Below, piece after piece: positions 23,648-33,825 of a DNA stretch of 64,000 nt (positions within the stretch are counted from its first letter, which is position 1; every line of letters starts with the position of its first letter). The DNA is from Paucidesulfovibrio sp036541255 (lineage in GTDB: Bacteria > Desulfobacterota > Desulfovibrionia > Desulfovibrionales > Desulfovibrionaceae). Made by a program: the position numbers and the translations under genes. The notes beneath the pieces were generated by a model that saw only the letters and a list, made by a program, of their open reading frames with translations, was not told where the DNA came from and searched no databases. The DNA is taken from positions 66,666-130,665 of the forward strand of contig JAZHDD010000067.1 of assembly GCA_036541255.1 (NCBI GenBank), in the 5' to 3' direction.

Positions 23648-24502
23648 CTAGAGCGTCAGGCCCAGGGCGTCGAGGTTCAGTTCGCCCGTGAAAACCAGGG
23701 CGGCCGCGCCCTGCAGGAAAACGTCCTTGTCCTCCACGATGACGCCCAGGATTTCTCCGCCCGAGGTGGTCACGCGGGCTTGAGGACCGGTCAGGCCGAT
23801 GGTGTGGGCGATGAACTGGGATGCGGCCGCGCCCGTGCCGCAGGCATAGGTTTCCGCCTCCACGCCGCGTTCGTAGGTGCGGCAGAGCAGATGCTCCGCG
23901 TCCTTGACCTGCACGAAGTTGACGTTGGTTCCCGCAGGCTGGAAGCGCTTGTGGTAGCGGATCACCGAGCCGATGGTGGGCACGTCCACGCTCGCGGCGT
24001 CCTTGACCAGGACCACGGCATGCGGCACGCCCGAATCCACGAAATGGACCTCGAAGGCTTCGCCCTTGAAGTCCAGGGAAATATTCAGCTCCAGATTTTT
24101 GGGTGGGGTGAGCTGCACGCGCACCTGTCCCTTGTCCGGACCGTCCGTGAGCACATTGGCCTTGATGGGTCCGGCATCGGTGCCGAAGACGTGCTCGGCC
24201 GGAGCCAGGCCGATGGAGTGGGCCAGCTTGGCCGCACAACGCGAGGCATTGCCGCACATCTCGGCGCGTGAGCCGTCGTTGTTGTAGAAGTGCCAGCGGT
24301 AATCCAGACCGGACCCCTGGGGAGCGTTCTCCAGGAAGAAGATGCCGTCGGCGGCCACGCCAAAGGCGCGCGCGCAGACCTTGACGGCCCAGTCGGCCAT
24401 GTCTTCGCGGGCTATGCCCAGGCTGCGGTTGTCCAGGGCCACGAAGTCGTTGCCGCATCCCTGCATCTTGAAGAACGGGACGCTTTTACCCGTGATCAGC
24501 AT
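23648..24502 (-). CDS. dapF: Diaminopimelate epimerase
   Basis: A 284-residue cofactor-independent racemase converting LL- to meso-diaminopimelate for lysine and peptidoglycan. The two catalytic cysteines are seen: Cys83 in MCGNASRC and Cys221 in YACGTGAAAS. It also has FKMQGCGNDFV at the N-terminus and YNNDGSRAEMCGN. It is full length. The ATG at 24502 has AAGGAG upstream. It follows the helicase gene by 68 bases, in which a separate promoter can be recognised. Confidence 0.95.
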   Translation of the reverse strand: MLITGKSVPFFKMQGCGNDFVALDNRSLGIAREDMADWAVKVCARAFGVAADGIFFLENAPQGSGLDYRWHFYNNDGSRAEMCGNASRCAAKLAHSIGLAPAEHVFGTDAGPIKANVLTDGPDKGQVRVQLTPPKNLELNISLDFKGEAFEVHFVDSGVPHAVVLVKDAASVDVPTIGSVIRYHKRFQPAGTNVNFVQVKDAEHLLCRTYERGVEAETYACGTGAAASQFIAHTIGLTGPQARVTTSGGEILGVIVEDKDVFLQGAAALVFTGELNLDALGLTL

Positions 24503-24527
24503 GGAAAGCTCCTTGTGTATGTTGCAC

Positions 24528-24557
24528 TCTTTACACAGTGCTTGACAAATTCGTCAA
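24528..24557 (-). promoter_or_regulatory. Probable sigma-70-type promoter of dapF
   Basis: On the minus strand TTGACG (24557-24552), an 18-base spacer and TAAAGA (24533-24528) lie about 26 bases before the dapF start codon. The -35 element overlaps a short TTGAC/GTCAA inverted repeat. It gives a leader of roughly 20 bases. Confidence 0.45.
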
Positions 24558-24570
24558 GCCATGGACCGCA

Positions 24571-27471
24571 TTACCACGCCACAGGCAGGCGAACTTTCTG
24601 TCCGGCCTTGTTGGTGAAGAAGACGTGGCGGTTTTCCTGGCCGTGCAGGTACAGGTCGCGGGTTACGGCCACATCCTGGCGGCAATACTCGGTAATCAGG
24701 TCCAGCCGTCCCTGCTTCCACCACTCCAGAGCCTGGAGCCCGTCCGCGCTCTTGGCCGTGTTCAGGGTGGCCTGCGCCAGATTGTCCAGCTTGACCCGGT
24801 AACCCAGGCGTTCGTGTACGTGCAACAGCAGGTCCAGGGTGGGTAGGGTCTGGAACGGAAAGCGGGACAGGCCCGAGAGCACCTTGTAATCGAATTTCAG
24901 GATGTTGAAGCCGATGGTCAGGTCCATGAGCTTCAAGCGGTCCACCATTTCATCGAGCTGGTTTTCTTCATAATCGAAGAAGCGGTCTTCGGCCGAGTCG
25001 TAGAGCACGGCAATGGATACGCCCATCTTGTCGGCGCGGTTCCAGCCGCCCACGTCCAGGGCCGAGCGCCTTGTTTCGATGTCCAGCACGCCGAAGCGTT
25101 CAGGGGTGATGATCGACACGGTTTCCTCCGGGAGGGTTTGGATGCGCGGAACAGGGGCCGGAGCTTGGCCTTGCAGGATTTCTCCGAGCAGGAACAGGGC
25201 CGCGGCCTTGTCGATGGGCCGGTTGCCCGAGCCGCACTTGGGCGAATGCACGCAACTGGGGCAGCCCAGTTCGCACTCGCAGCCGGACACAGCCTTGTGC
25301 GTGGCCAGGAAAAGTTCTTCGGCCTGCTCAAAGGCTTGGCGGGTCAGTCCGGCACCGCCGGGCAGGCCGTCGTAGATGAACACGGCCGGGCCATTGGTCT
25401 GGGCATGGAAGGGCGTGGAAATGCCGCCCAGGTCGTTGCGGTCCGTGAGCACCAGCAGGGGCAGGATGCCGATGGCCGCGTGTTCCAGGGCGTGGATGCC
25501 GCCCATGAAGTGCAGGTAGTTGTCCTCGCATTTGCGGCGCATCTCTTCGGGCACGAGAAACCAGATGCCCTCGGTCTCGAAAACCAGGGGGGGCAGGTCC
25601 AGGGGTACGATGCCCAGAAGCTTGCCGCCGCGCACACTGCGTTTTTCATACCCGGTGATTTCTTCGGTGACGCGCAGCCGCCCCAGGTGCATGCGCGTGC
25701 CCAGTACGGCCTTTTCGCCGGTGATTTCCATAATTTCCGTGGATTTGGAGCCGCGCGTTCGGGTGTAGTAGTTGACGCGGCGCTGCCTGGCGCGAATCGT
25801 GGAGGTTTCCAGGTCCAGGTCCTCCACGACCCAGGTGGCCCCCCGATGCAGGTAGACCGCGCCCGGATGTGTTTCCTTGAAGGCCCGGTGCTGGTCCACG
25901 GTGCCGATTTCGACGCCGCTGTCCGCGTCTTCGATGTGCAGGCTGCGGCCCGAACCGCGCAGGTCCACGTGACGATGGGGCCGTTTGCGCGGGCAGACAA
26001 TGCCCGTGACCTGCTGCGAAACATTGCCGTCCGCGCCCTTGTTTTCCTTGACGACCTCGTAGAGCCGTCCCTGGCAAAGCAGCTCCTGCACCTCGCGGCG
26101 CACAGGCTCTTCGCTCAGGAAGGGTTCGCCGGGCCGCAGCTCCATTTCCGCGGCCGCGCACTCCAGGTGGCGGTGCATGATGGACGGGTTGAAGGGGTTG
26201 AGCACAGCGGATTCGGGCCTGCGGGAAAAAAAGTCGTCGGGATGGCGCATGAAATGCTGGTCCAGGGCATCCTCCCCGGCAATGAGCGCCACAGCGGAAT
26301 CGTGCCCGGCCCGGCCCACGCGCCCGCCGCGTTGCAGGGTGGCCATGACCGAGCCCGGGTAGCCCGCCAGAATGCAAAGGTCCAGGCCGCCGATGTCGAT
26401 GCCCAGTTCCAGGGCGCTGGTGGAAATCACGGCCAGCAGTTCGCCCGAGGCCATGCGGGTTTCTATCTCGCGCCGCTCCTCGGGCAGGAAGCCCGCGCGG
26501 TAGGCCGAGATGCGCTCCCGGTACGGGCCGGAGCGCTCCTGGGCCCAGAGCGCGATGAGTTCGGTGAGCTTGCGGGACTTGGCATAGACGATGGTGCGCA
26601 GACCTCGGCTGAGGGCGGCCTGGAGCAGTTGGATCGCGGCCTGGGCCGCGCCTTCGTGGGGATTGAGAAAGACCATGTGCCGTGCGCCCGCGCCCGCGCC
26701 GCTCTCGGTCACGGCCTGGACCGGCAGTCCCGTGAGCATTTCGCAGAGCTGGGCCGGATTACCCACGGTGGCCGAGCAGAAAACAAAGACCGGCTTCGCG
26801 CCCCAGGCGCGGCAGATGCGCAGCAAACGGCGGAAGACAAGGGCCATGTGCGAGCCCATAACCCCCCGGTAGGTGTGCACCTCGTCCACCACGATATGAG
26901 TCAGGTTGGCAAAGACCTCGGCCCACTTCTCATGGTTGGGCAGCAGCGAGAGATGCAGCATTTCCGGATTGGTCAGCAAGACGTTGGGCGGGTTGTCGCG
27001 GATTTTGCGGCGGAAATGGGGCGTGGTGTCGCCGTCGTAGATGGCGGCGGTGGGCCTGTCGCCGCCGGGCAGGGCCGCTTCGGGCAAGAGGTCGGACAGG
27101 GCCTGAAAGCCCTTGAGCTGGTCCTGGGCCAGGGCCTTGAGCGGAAAGAGATAGAGCGCGTGCGAGGCCGGGTCGGCCAGGCATTGCTCCAGCACGGGCA
27201 GGTTGTAGGTCAGGGTTTTTCCGCTGGCCGTGGGCGTGGCCACGACCACGTTCTTGCCGGAGCGCACCAGGTCGATGGCCCGGGCCTGATGCGCGTAGAG
27301 CGCGTCAATGCCCTTTGCGGCCAGCAGTTCGCGCAGGGCGCGGGGCAGGGGCCGTGCGAGTTCGGCCATTTTGGGCTCCAGGCCGGCCAGGATGCGGTGG
27401 TGCGCCACCTGTCTGCCCAGGCGTTCGGAGGCCAGGAGCGCCTCGATATATTCCGGAATGGGATGTTTCAT
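24571..27471 (-). CDS. DEAD/DEAH helicase with zinc-binding DUF1998 domain and C-terminal RNase-H-like exonuclease (MrfA-MrfB-like fusion)
   Basis: A 966-residue protein. Residues 1-430 form a superfamily 2 helicase: Walker A TPTASGKT (79-86), DEVH box (196-199), motif VI QRGGRVGRAG. The DUF1998 region follows, with a four-cysteine metal site at Cys733/737/740/746 (ELGCPSCVHSPKC). From about 792 to the end there is a separate DEDD-type 3'-5' exonuclease fold: Asp797-Glu799 in DIET, Asn856 and Asp861 in FNILKFD, Asp933 in YCRQDV. In Bacillus, MrfA (helicase) and MrfB (exonuclease) are separate and repair mitomycin damage; here both activities appear in one chain. I start at ATG 27471; an ATG at 27489 is possible. 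Confidence 0.85.
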   Translation of the reverse strand: MKHPIPEYIEALLASERLGRQVAHHRILAGLEPKMAELARPLPRALRELLAAKGIDALYAHQARAIDLVRSGKNVVVATPTASGKTLTYNLPVLEQCLADPASHALYLFPLKALAQDQLKGFQALSDLLPEAALPGGDRPTAAIYDGDTTPHFRRKIRDNPPNVLLTNPEMLHLSLLPNHEKWAEVFANLTHIVVDEVHTYRGVMGSHMALVFRRLLRICRAWGAKPVFVFCSATVGNPAQLCEMLTGLPVQAVTESGAGAGARHMVFLNPHEGAAQAAIQLLQAALSRGLRTIVYAKSRKLTELIALWAQERSGPYRERISAYRAGFLPEERREIETRMASGELLAVISTSALELGIDIGGLDLCILAGYPGSVMATLQRGGRVGRAGHDSAVALIAGEDALDQHFMRHPDDFFSRRPESAVLNPFNPSIMHRHLECAAAEMELRPGEPFLSEEPVRREVQELLCQGRLYEVVKENKGADGNVSQQVTGIVCPRKRPHRHVDLRGSGRSLHIEDADSGVEIGTVDQHRAFKETHPGAVYLHRGATWVVEDLDLETSTIRARQRRVNYYTRTRGSKSTEIMEITGEKAVLGTRMHLGRLRVTEEITGYEKRSVRGGKLLGIVPLDLPPLVFETEGIWFLVPEEMRRKCEDNYLHFMGGIHALEHAAIGILPLLVLTDRNDLGGISTPFHAQTNGPAVFIYDGLPGGAGLTRQAFEQAEELFLATHKAVSGCECELGCPSCVHSPKCGSGNRPIDKAAALFLLGEILQGQAPAPVPRIQTLPEETVSIITPERFGVLDIETRRSALDVGGWNRADKMGVSIAVLYDSAEDRFFDYEENQLDEMVDRLKLMDLTIGFNILKFDYKVLSGLSRFPFQTLPTLDLLLHVHERLGYRVKLDNLAQATLNTAKSADGLQALEWWKQGRLDLITEYCRQDVAVTRDLYLHGQENRHVFFTNKAGQKVRLPVAW

Positions 27472-27523
27472 TGCGACCGGGCAGGGCATGGAGCGCCTGT
27501 CCCGCATCCTGCGCGCCCCGGCA

Positions 27524-28897
<1,374 letters not shown>

Positions 28898-28946
28898 GGC
28901 GAATGATTCCGTTTGTGGGCCGCCCCGAGGGCGCGCCCGGTTGGGT

Positions 28947-30386
28947 TCAGGCCGCGGTGGTCTCGCCCAGCGGGAAGATGATGTCCACGCGCGCGCCGCC
29001 GTCTACGCCGCAGGACAGGGACCAGTCCGCCCCGTGTCCTTCGAGAATGCTGCCCACGATGGCCAGGCCCAGGCCCGTGCCCTTGTCCTTGGTGGTGAAG
29101 AAGGGGTCCTTGATCTGTTCCAGGTGGTCCGCCGGGAAGCCCGGACCCGTGTCCATGAAGATCATGTGCACCACGTCCACCTCGCGGGCGGCCTTGATGG
29201 TGATGGTCCCGGCTCCGTCCATGGCCTGGAGCGAGTTGGAAACGATGTTGTAGAAGGCCCGGTAGAGCTGGTCCTTGTCGCCGCTCACGTGCAGGCCTTC
29301 CTGCACGTCCCGTTCGATGACCACGCCTTTTTCCGAGCATTCATGCTCCAGGAACACGGCCAGTTGTTCCACGACGCGGCTCACGTCCACATCGTGCATG
29401 GTCGGCTGCTTGGGCCGGGCGTAATCCAGAAAGTCCGTGACCACCTTGGAAAGGCGCTTGGATTCCTCGTGGATGGCCTCCAGCAGGCGGCCCTGCGGGT
29501 TGCCTTCCTTCTGGGCCTTTTTGAGCAGGTGTTCGGACGTGGAGCTGATGATGCCCAGGGGATTGCGTATCTCGTGGGCCACGCCCGCGACCATGCGGCC
29601 CATGCCCGCGAGTTTTTCCTGTTGCATGAGTTCGCGCTCCAGCCGTTCCTTTTCTTCCAGCCGCAGGTGGTTGAGCCGCTCGGTGCGGCGCAGCACGGTC
29701 ATGATCACATAGAAGAGCAGCAGCGAGGTGAGCAGGGCCGACGTCACCACCAGCCGCTCGAAGTTGACCACCTTGGTGTATTCGTGGGTGATGTCCTGGG
29801 TGAATTCCAGGACGCCCATGAGGTGGCCCGAAGGGCCGCCCGTGAGATTCTCCTCGGAGCGCAGCGGATAGAAGGTGCGCAGCTTCATGGTGCCGGGCGG
29901 CAGGTTGAAATGCACCAGCGCGCCCAGGCGGGAGATGCGGCTCTGGATGTCGAAGCTGTAGACTTGGTCTTCCAGGGCAACGTCCAGGTATTTGGACGGT
30001 GCTTCCTTGGTGCCGAGCTGCTCCCTGTTCGTTGAGTAGGAAATGGTCTTGTCCAGGGAAAAGATGCGCACCTCTTCCACGCGGAAGCTGTGGATGGTGG
30101 TGCGCACGGTCTGGTCCAGCCGCGTGAACTGCTCCTCGTTGCGCAGGCGGATGCGGCCATAGCCCACCAGGGTGGGCAGGGTGAAGCGCGTGTAGATCTG
30201 GTGGCTCAGGTTTTCGGCCAGAAGCAGGCCGAATTCCTTTTGTTTCTCCAGCAGCGTGGTTTCCGCATAGTTGGAGATGAAAAAGGACAAGGCCAGGTTG
30301 AAGGCCAGGATGAGCAGCAGGATGCTCCAGGAGAGCACCTTTACGAATTGGAGCGGTCGGCTTTGCTTGCCGGAATCGGTGGTCAA
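28947..30386 (-). CDS. Sensor histidine kinase, partner of the NtrC-type regulator
   Basis: A 479-residue membrane kinase with TM1 at about 17-36, a periplasmic sensor region of about 170 residues and TM2 near 212-235. The HisKA box (VAGVAHEIRNPLGIISS) and the HATPase domain (N box YNIVSNSLQAMDG, G1 DTGPGF, G2 KGTGLGLAIV) follow. The NtrB/AtoS-like kinase fits its pairing with the sigma-54 activator. Translation starts at TTG 30386 with AGGAG about ten bases upstream, in the space after the pgi stop. The signal sensed by the periplasmic domain is not recognisable. Confidence 0.88.
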   Translation of the reverse strand: MTTDSGKQSRPLQFVKVLSWSILLLILAFNLALSFFISNYAETTLLEKQKEFGLLLAENLSHQIYTRFTLPTLVGYGRIRLRNEEQFTRLDQTVRTTIHSFRVEEVRIFSLDKTISYSTNREQLGTKEAPSKYLDVALEDQVYSFDIQSRISRLGALVHFNLPPGTMKLRTFYPLRSEENLTGGPSGHLMGVLEFTQDITHEYTKVVNFERLVVTSALLTSLLLFYVIMTVLRRTERLNHLRLEEKERLERELMQQEKLAGMGRMVAGVAHEIRNPLGIISSTSEHLLKKAQKEGNPQGRLLEAIHEESKRLSKVVTDFLDYARPKQPTMHDVDVSRVVEQLAVFLEHECSEKGVVIERDVQEGLHVSGDKDQLYRAFYNIVSNSLQAMDGAGTITIKAAREVDVVHMIFMDTGPGFPADHLEQIKDPFFTTKDKGTGLGLAIVGSILEGHGADWSLSCGVDGGARVDIIFPLGETTAA

Positions 30387-30390
30387 GTGC

Positions 30391-31734
30391 TTAGAACTCC
30401 TGCGCGTTGCGTTCCGCCGTAAGGAAATCGTTCAGGTCGGCCTTTTCCGCATCCAGGCCGTTCGCACCCAGGCGCGCCTTGGCCAGGCGCTTGCCCAGCT
30501 CCACTGCGGGCTGGTCCACCGGGTTGATGCCCATGAGCCAGCCCGTGAGCAGCGTGGCAGCGCCGAGCAGGGCGATGAGCTTGCCCGCGGCGTACTGGTC
30601 CGCCCGGCCCAGGGAAATTTCCACCAGGGGCACCCCGCTCGTGCACAGGGCCATCTGCGTTCCCAGTCCTTCGGCGTGGATCAGTTCCCCGAAATCCTTG
30701 CCGCGCACATAGGCGAACTTGTCGGGCAAGTCGGACGGGAAGCGCGGCCCCAGGGGCAGGTCCGGGCTGGTCAGAAACAAGCAGGCCTTGTTGCGCGGGC
30801 CGTCCAGGAACATCTGATTCACGGAGTGCTGGTCCGTGACGCCCACGGCCGGGATGGGCTGGCTGCCCTTGCCTTCCTTGCCGAGGCTTTCGGCCCAGAG
30901 CTGGGCGAACCAGTCGCCGAACCTCGCCATGGGCGGAATGTAGGTGAAAAAGATCATTTCGGCAAACCCCGCGTCCATGAGCGAACGCGCCCAGACCGCC
31001 AGTTCAAAGGCCGGATGAGCGGCCAGGGTCTCGGCTTCCAGGCCGGGATCGGCCAGGGGCGAGGTCACTTCGGATGCTCCCGCCAAAAGCGCGTCCGTGT
31101 CCATGCCCAGGAACAGGGCCGGCACCAGGCCAACGGCGGAGAGCACGGAATAGCGGCCGCCCAGATTTTCCGGCACTTCCAGGGAGCGGATGCCGAATTC
31201 GCGGGCTTCGCCGCGCAAAAAGCCCTGCTCCCGGTCCGTGACCAGCAGCATGTGCTCTTTCCAGCCCTGGCCCAGCGCGGTCTTCATCCAGCGCTTGAGC
31301 AGGAAATACTGGCCCACGGTCTCAATGGTGCCGCCGGATTTGGAAACCGTGACCACCACGGTTTTTTCCGGGGGCAGCCGCGTCAGGTACGCGTCCAGGG
31401 CCCCTGCGTCCACATTGTCCGCGATCCAGAGCCAGGGGCCGCTGTGCCCGGGCAGGTCCTGTCCCGGGGCAAAGGCCTTTTGCAGGGCGCGCGCGCCCAG
31501 GGCCGAGCCCCCGATGCCCAAAAGCAGCATATGCTCGAAACCGTGCAGCCAGGGCGCCAGCTCCTCCAGACTCGTGCGCAGGGACGCGACATAGTCCATG
31601 CGCACGAAGGGCAGGCGGCCCGCAGCCACGTCCTCGCGCAGGCGAAGGGCCAGTTCCCCGGCCCGGGCACGGTGCGAAGCATCGTCCAGATCTTCCATGC
31701 AGGCGTTGGTCCAGTCGAGATGGTCGGCGGCCAT
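30391..31734 (-). CDS. pgi: Glucose-6-phosphate isomerase
   Basis: A 447-residue enzyme interconverting glucose- and fructose-6-phosphate. It has GIGGSALGARAL, the phosphosugar loop VTVSKSGGTIET and the catalytic-region signatures ENLGGRYSVLSAVGL and TDQHSVNQ, with the late K of ADQYAAGKLIALLG. The length matches the compact bacterial/archaeal group. The start at 31734 has AAGGAGGAG upstream. It precedes the kinase-regulator pair with only a 4-base gap, so sugar metabolism and that two-component system are probably co-transcribed. Confidence 0.95.
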   Translation of the reverse strand: MAADHLDWTNACMEDLDDASHRARAGELALRLREDVAAGRLPFVRMDYVASLRTSLEELAPWLHGFEHMLLLGIGGSALGARALQKAFAPGQDLPGHSGPWLWIADNVDAGALDAYLTRLPPEKTVVVTVSKSGGTIETVGQYFLLKRWMKTALGQGWKEHMLLVTDREQGFLRGEAREFGIRSLEVPENLGGRYSVLSAVGLVPALFLGMDTDALLAGASEVTSPLADPGLEAETLAAHPAFELAVWARSLMDAGFAEMIFFTYIPPMARFGDWFAQLWAESLGKEGKGSQPIPAVGVTDQHSVNQMFLDGPRNKACLFLTSPDLPLGPRFPSDLPDKFAYVRGKDFGELIHAEGLGTQMALCTSGVPLVEISLGRADQYAAGKLIALLGAATLLTGWLMGINPVDQPAVELGKRLAKARLGANGLDAEKADLNDFLTAERNAQEF

Positions 31735-32126
31735 GGCTCCTCCTTTTTCGTGCGAGTGTGGTGGGCGGGGCAGGTGCCGCGCCGGTCGGTTTCCTCCTTA
31801 TGGTACAGAAACAGTGTTTTTCCAACAAGGAGTAAGAAACACCAAGGCGACGGATCGCGTCGGGTCGGAAAGCCGCGCGTTTTCGCTCATCCGTTGCCGT
31901 TGCGAGGAAGCGACGTTTTTCCCTGCATTGCAATTCCTGTCAAGATGGCAATCTTTTCTTTTTATTATTCTTTTCCTTGTCGGACACGACCGGACAAAAT
32001 AAGGTTCGACCCTGCGTGAACCGCTTTTGCTGCCCCCCGCTGCACGGACAGGACAGGCGGCAGCCGCGTTCCTCTTACCGCATCGCCCCTTGACACCCGG
32101 CCCTGTGCGACACAAAGTTGGGGGAT
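31735..32126. other. Intergenic region between divergent pgi and rlmN
   Basis: A 392-base gap without a credible gene. On the minus strand TTGGAA and CATAAG with a 17-base spacer could be the pgi promoter. On the plus strand TTGACA at 32090-32095 could be a -35 element for rlmN, with no good -10. The stretch near 31940-31980 is pyrimidine-rich (runs of T and TTTTATTATTC). No stable hairpin with a T-run was found. Confidence 0.4.
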
Positions 32127-33170
32127 ATGTCCAAACTCAATCTTCTTGATTTCACCTATGACGGGCTTCAGGAGTATGTCCTGGAGACGCTCAAGGAATC
32201 CCGCTTCCGGGCCGAGCAGATCTGGCGCTGGCTCTGGCAGAAGGATGCGCGTTCCTTCGAGGAAATGACCAACCTTTCCAAAGACCTGCGAGCGCGTCTG
32301 CCGGAAATCGCCGAAGTTCGCTGGCCCGAGCCCGTGGACAGGCAGACCAGCACGGACGGCACGGTCAAATTTTTGCTGCGGCTCGGCGACGGCAAGCTTA
32401 TCGAAACCGTGCTCATCCCCAGCAACCAGGGCCGCTATACCCAGTGTCTTTCCACGCAGGTGGGCTGCGCCATGGCCTGCACCTTCTGCAACACGGGCCT
32501 GATGGGCTTTGAGCGCAACATGACCCACGGCGAGATCCTGGGCCAGATTCTGGTGGGCCGTCGCCATCTCGTGGACAGCGGCCTGCCCGATCTGCGCAAT
32601 CTTGTGTTCATGGGCATGGGCGAGCCGCTCAACAATCTGGACAACGTGCTCAATGTACTGCGCACTTTGAACAGCGACATCGGCTTGAATATTTCCTGGC
32701 GGCGCGCCACGGTGTCCAGCGTGGGCCTGCCCAAGCAGCTCGACCGGCTGGGCGAATCCGGCTTGGCCATGCCGGCCATTTCCCTGCATGCCCCGACCCA
32801 GGAGCTGCGCGCCCGGATCATGCCCAAGGCCGCACGCGTGCCCCTGGACGAACTGCTGGCCTGCCTGGACCGCTTTCCCATGCGCCCGCGCGAGCGTATC
32901 ACCTATGAATATCTGCTGCTGGGCGGCGTGAACGACTCTCTGGAACACGCCAAGCAGTTGGCGGACCTGCTCGGCCACCGCCGTTGCAAGGTCAATCTCA
33001 TCGCCTACAACGCCACGGAGGGCGCGCCCTACAGAGCGCCGGACCGCGAACAGGTCATCCGCTTCGAAAAGTATTTGTGGGACCGGGGCATGACCGCCAC
33101 GATCCGCCGCTCCATGGGCGCGGATATCAAGGCCGCCTGCGGCCAGCTCAAGGCCGCGACACAGAAATAA
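32127..33170 (+). CDS. rlmN: Dual-specificity rRNA/tRNA adenine-C2 methyltransferase RlmN
   Basis: A 347-residue radical-SAM enzyme that methylates C2 of A2503 in 23S rRNA and A37 of some tRNAs. The Fe-S ligands are Cys114, Cys118 and Cys121 in CAMACTFC. The methyl-carrying cysteine is near the C-terminus at about 338 (KAACGQL). The VFMGMGEPLNN and GVNDS motifs are also present. I use ATG 32127 with TTGGGGGAT as the upstream ribosome-binding site. It appears monocistronic; an antisense RHS remnant overlaps its last 140 bases. Confidence 0.96.
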   Translation: MSKLNLLDFTYDGLQEYVLETLKESRFRAEQIWRWLWQKDARSFEEMTNLSKDLRARLPEIAEVRWPEPVDRQTSTDGTVKFLLRLGDGKLIETVLIPSNQGRYTQCLSTQVGCAMACTFCNTGLMGFERNMTHGEILGQILVGRRHLVDSGLPDLRNLVFMGMGEPLNNLDNVLNVLRTLNSDIGLNISWRRATVSSVGLPKQLDRLGESGLAMPAISLHAPTQELRARIMPKAARVPLDELLACLDRFPMRPRERITYEYLLLGGVNDSLEHAKQLADLLGHRRCKVNLIAYNATEGAPYRAPDREQVIRFEKYLWDRGMTATIRRSMGADIKAACGQLKAATQK

Positions 33171-33484
33171 AACGAATCAGGGGCAAACCGTGTGCGGATA
33201 AGCCCAGTTCCGGCATCCCCTGCCCGGAGCAGACGGTTGTCCGGGCCGTAGGCGAAACTCCGGTCGGTCTGGCCGCGCAGCGGCACATAGTCCTCGGCGC
33301 GGCGGCCTTGGGCGTCGTAGAGATAAAGCTCCGCGCTAGCATTGTCCCGGCTCACTCCGGCCAGGCGTCCGGCCTTGTCGTAGCGGTATTCCCAGCGCGT
33401 GGGCCAGCCCTGCGCGTTTTCGGTCTTGGCGGTGACGCGCTCCTGCCCGTCCCGTTCCAGCTTCAGCGAATAGCGGTTGTCCAT
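33029..33484 (-). pseudogene. Truncated RHS/YD-repeat gene, 5' fragment
   Basis: An ATG at 33484 with a strong ribosome-binding site (AAGGAG) opens a frame that reads as YD/RHS repeats for about 100 residues (WEYRYDKAGRLAGV, AELYLYDAQGRRAEDYV, SFAYGPDNRLLRAGD). At about 33185 the RHS pattern stops, just before the rlmN stop codon on the other strand. The frame then runs antisense through the end of rlmN to 33029. RHS proteins are normally hundreds to thousands of residues, so this is the start of a gene whose body was lost. Whether the 151-residue product is made is unknown. Confidence 0.65.
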
Positions 33485-33630
33485 TGTTTTGCTCTCCTTG
33501 CGGTTGCGGCTGCCCGGCGCGGGCAGCAGGTTTTCCGCAAAGTTACCCCGGGTTTTCGGGCCAGGACAAAATGGGCAAGCAAAGGGAAAGCAAAAGGACG
33601 GAATTGGCCTATTGACAAGAGTCTGGAAAA

Positions 33631-33713
33631 GGCGGGGGACGGCGGGAGCGGTGTGGTGCGGGGAGGCTGGTGTGGGAGGCAGGTGTGGGATGGTGTGGGG
33701 CCGTGGCGCAAGA
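33631..33713 (+). repeat. G-rich tract with repeated GGTGTGGGA-type units
   Basis: The plus strand has many runs of three or more G, with short units GGTGTGGGAGGC, GGTGTGGGATGG and GGTGTGGGG in tandem. Four such runs with loops of 7-10 bases could form a G-quadruplex. It lies between the RHS remnant and the HD-domain gene and has no coding character. Confidence 0.5.
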
Positions 33714-33782
33714 TGCCTCCGGCGGCCAAGGGGCCCGCGGCCCCTTGGATCCCCGTTCGCCGCCCGCGCGAGAGCGCGGGCG
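33714..33782. repeat. Interspersed double-hairpin repeat (GCCTCCGGCGGCCAAGG type)
   Basis: Directly after the G-rich tract lie GATGCCTCCGGCGG and two perfect hairpins: CCAAGGGGCC/GGCCCCTTGG (33726-33748) and CGCCCGCGC/GCGCGGGCG (33761-33782, GAGA loop). A degenerate relative lies at 39901-39933. I recall similar intergenic units in Desulfovibrio-type genomes, which is recollection and not tested here. They may act as REP-like 3' elements or transcription stops. Confidence 0.5.
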
Positions 33783-33825
33783 GGGGGAAGCTGGATGTGG
33801 GAGGGAGGCTGCGCGGCAGGGACGG

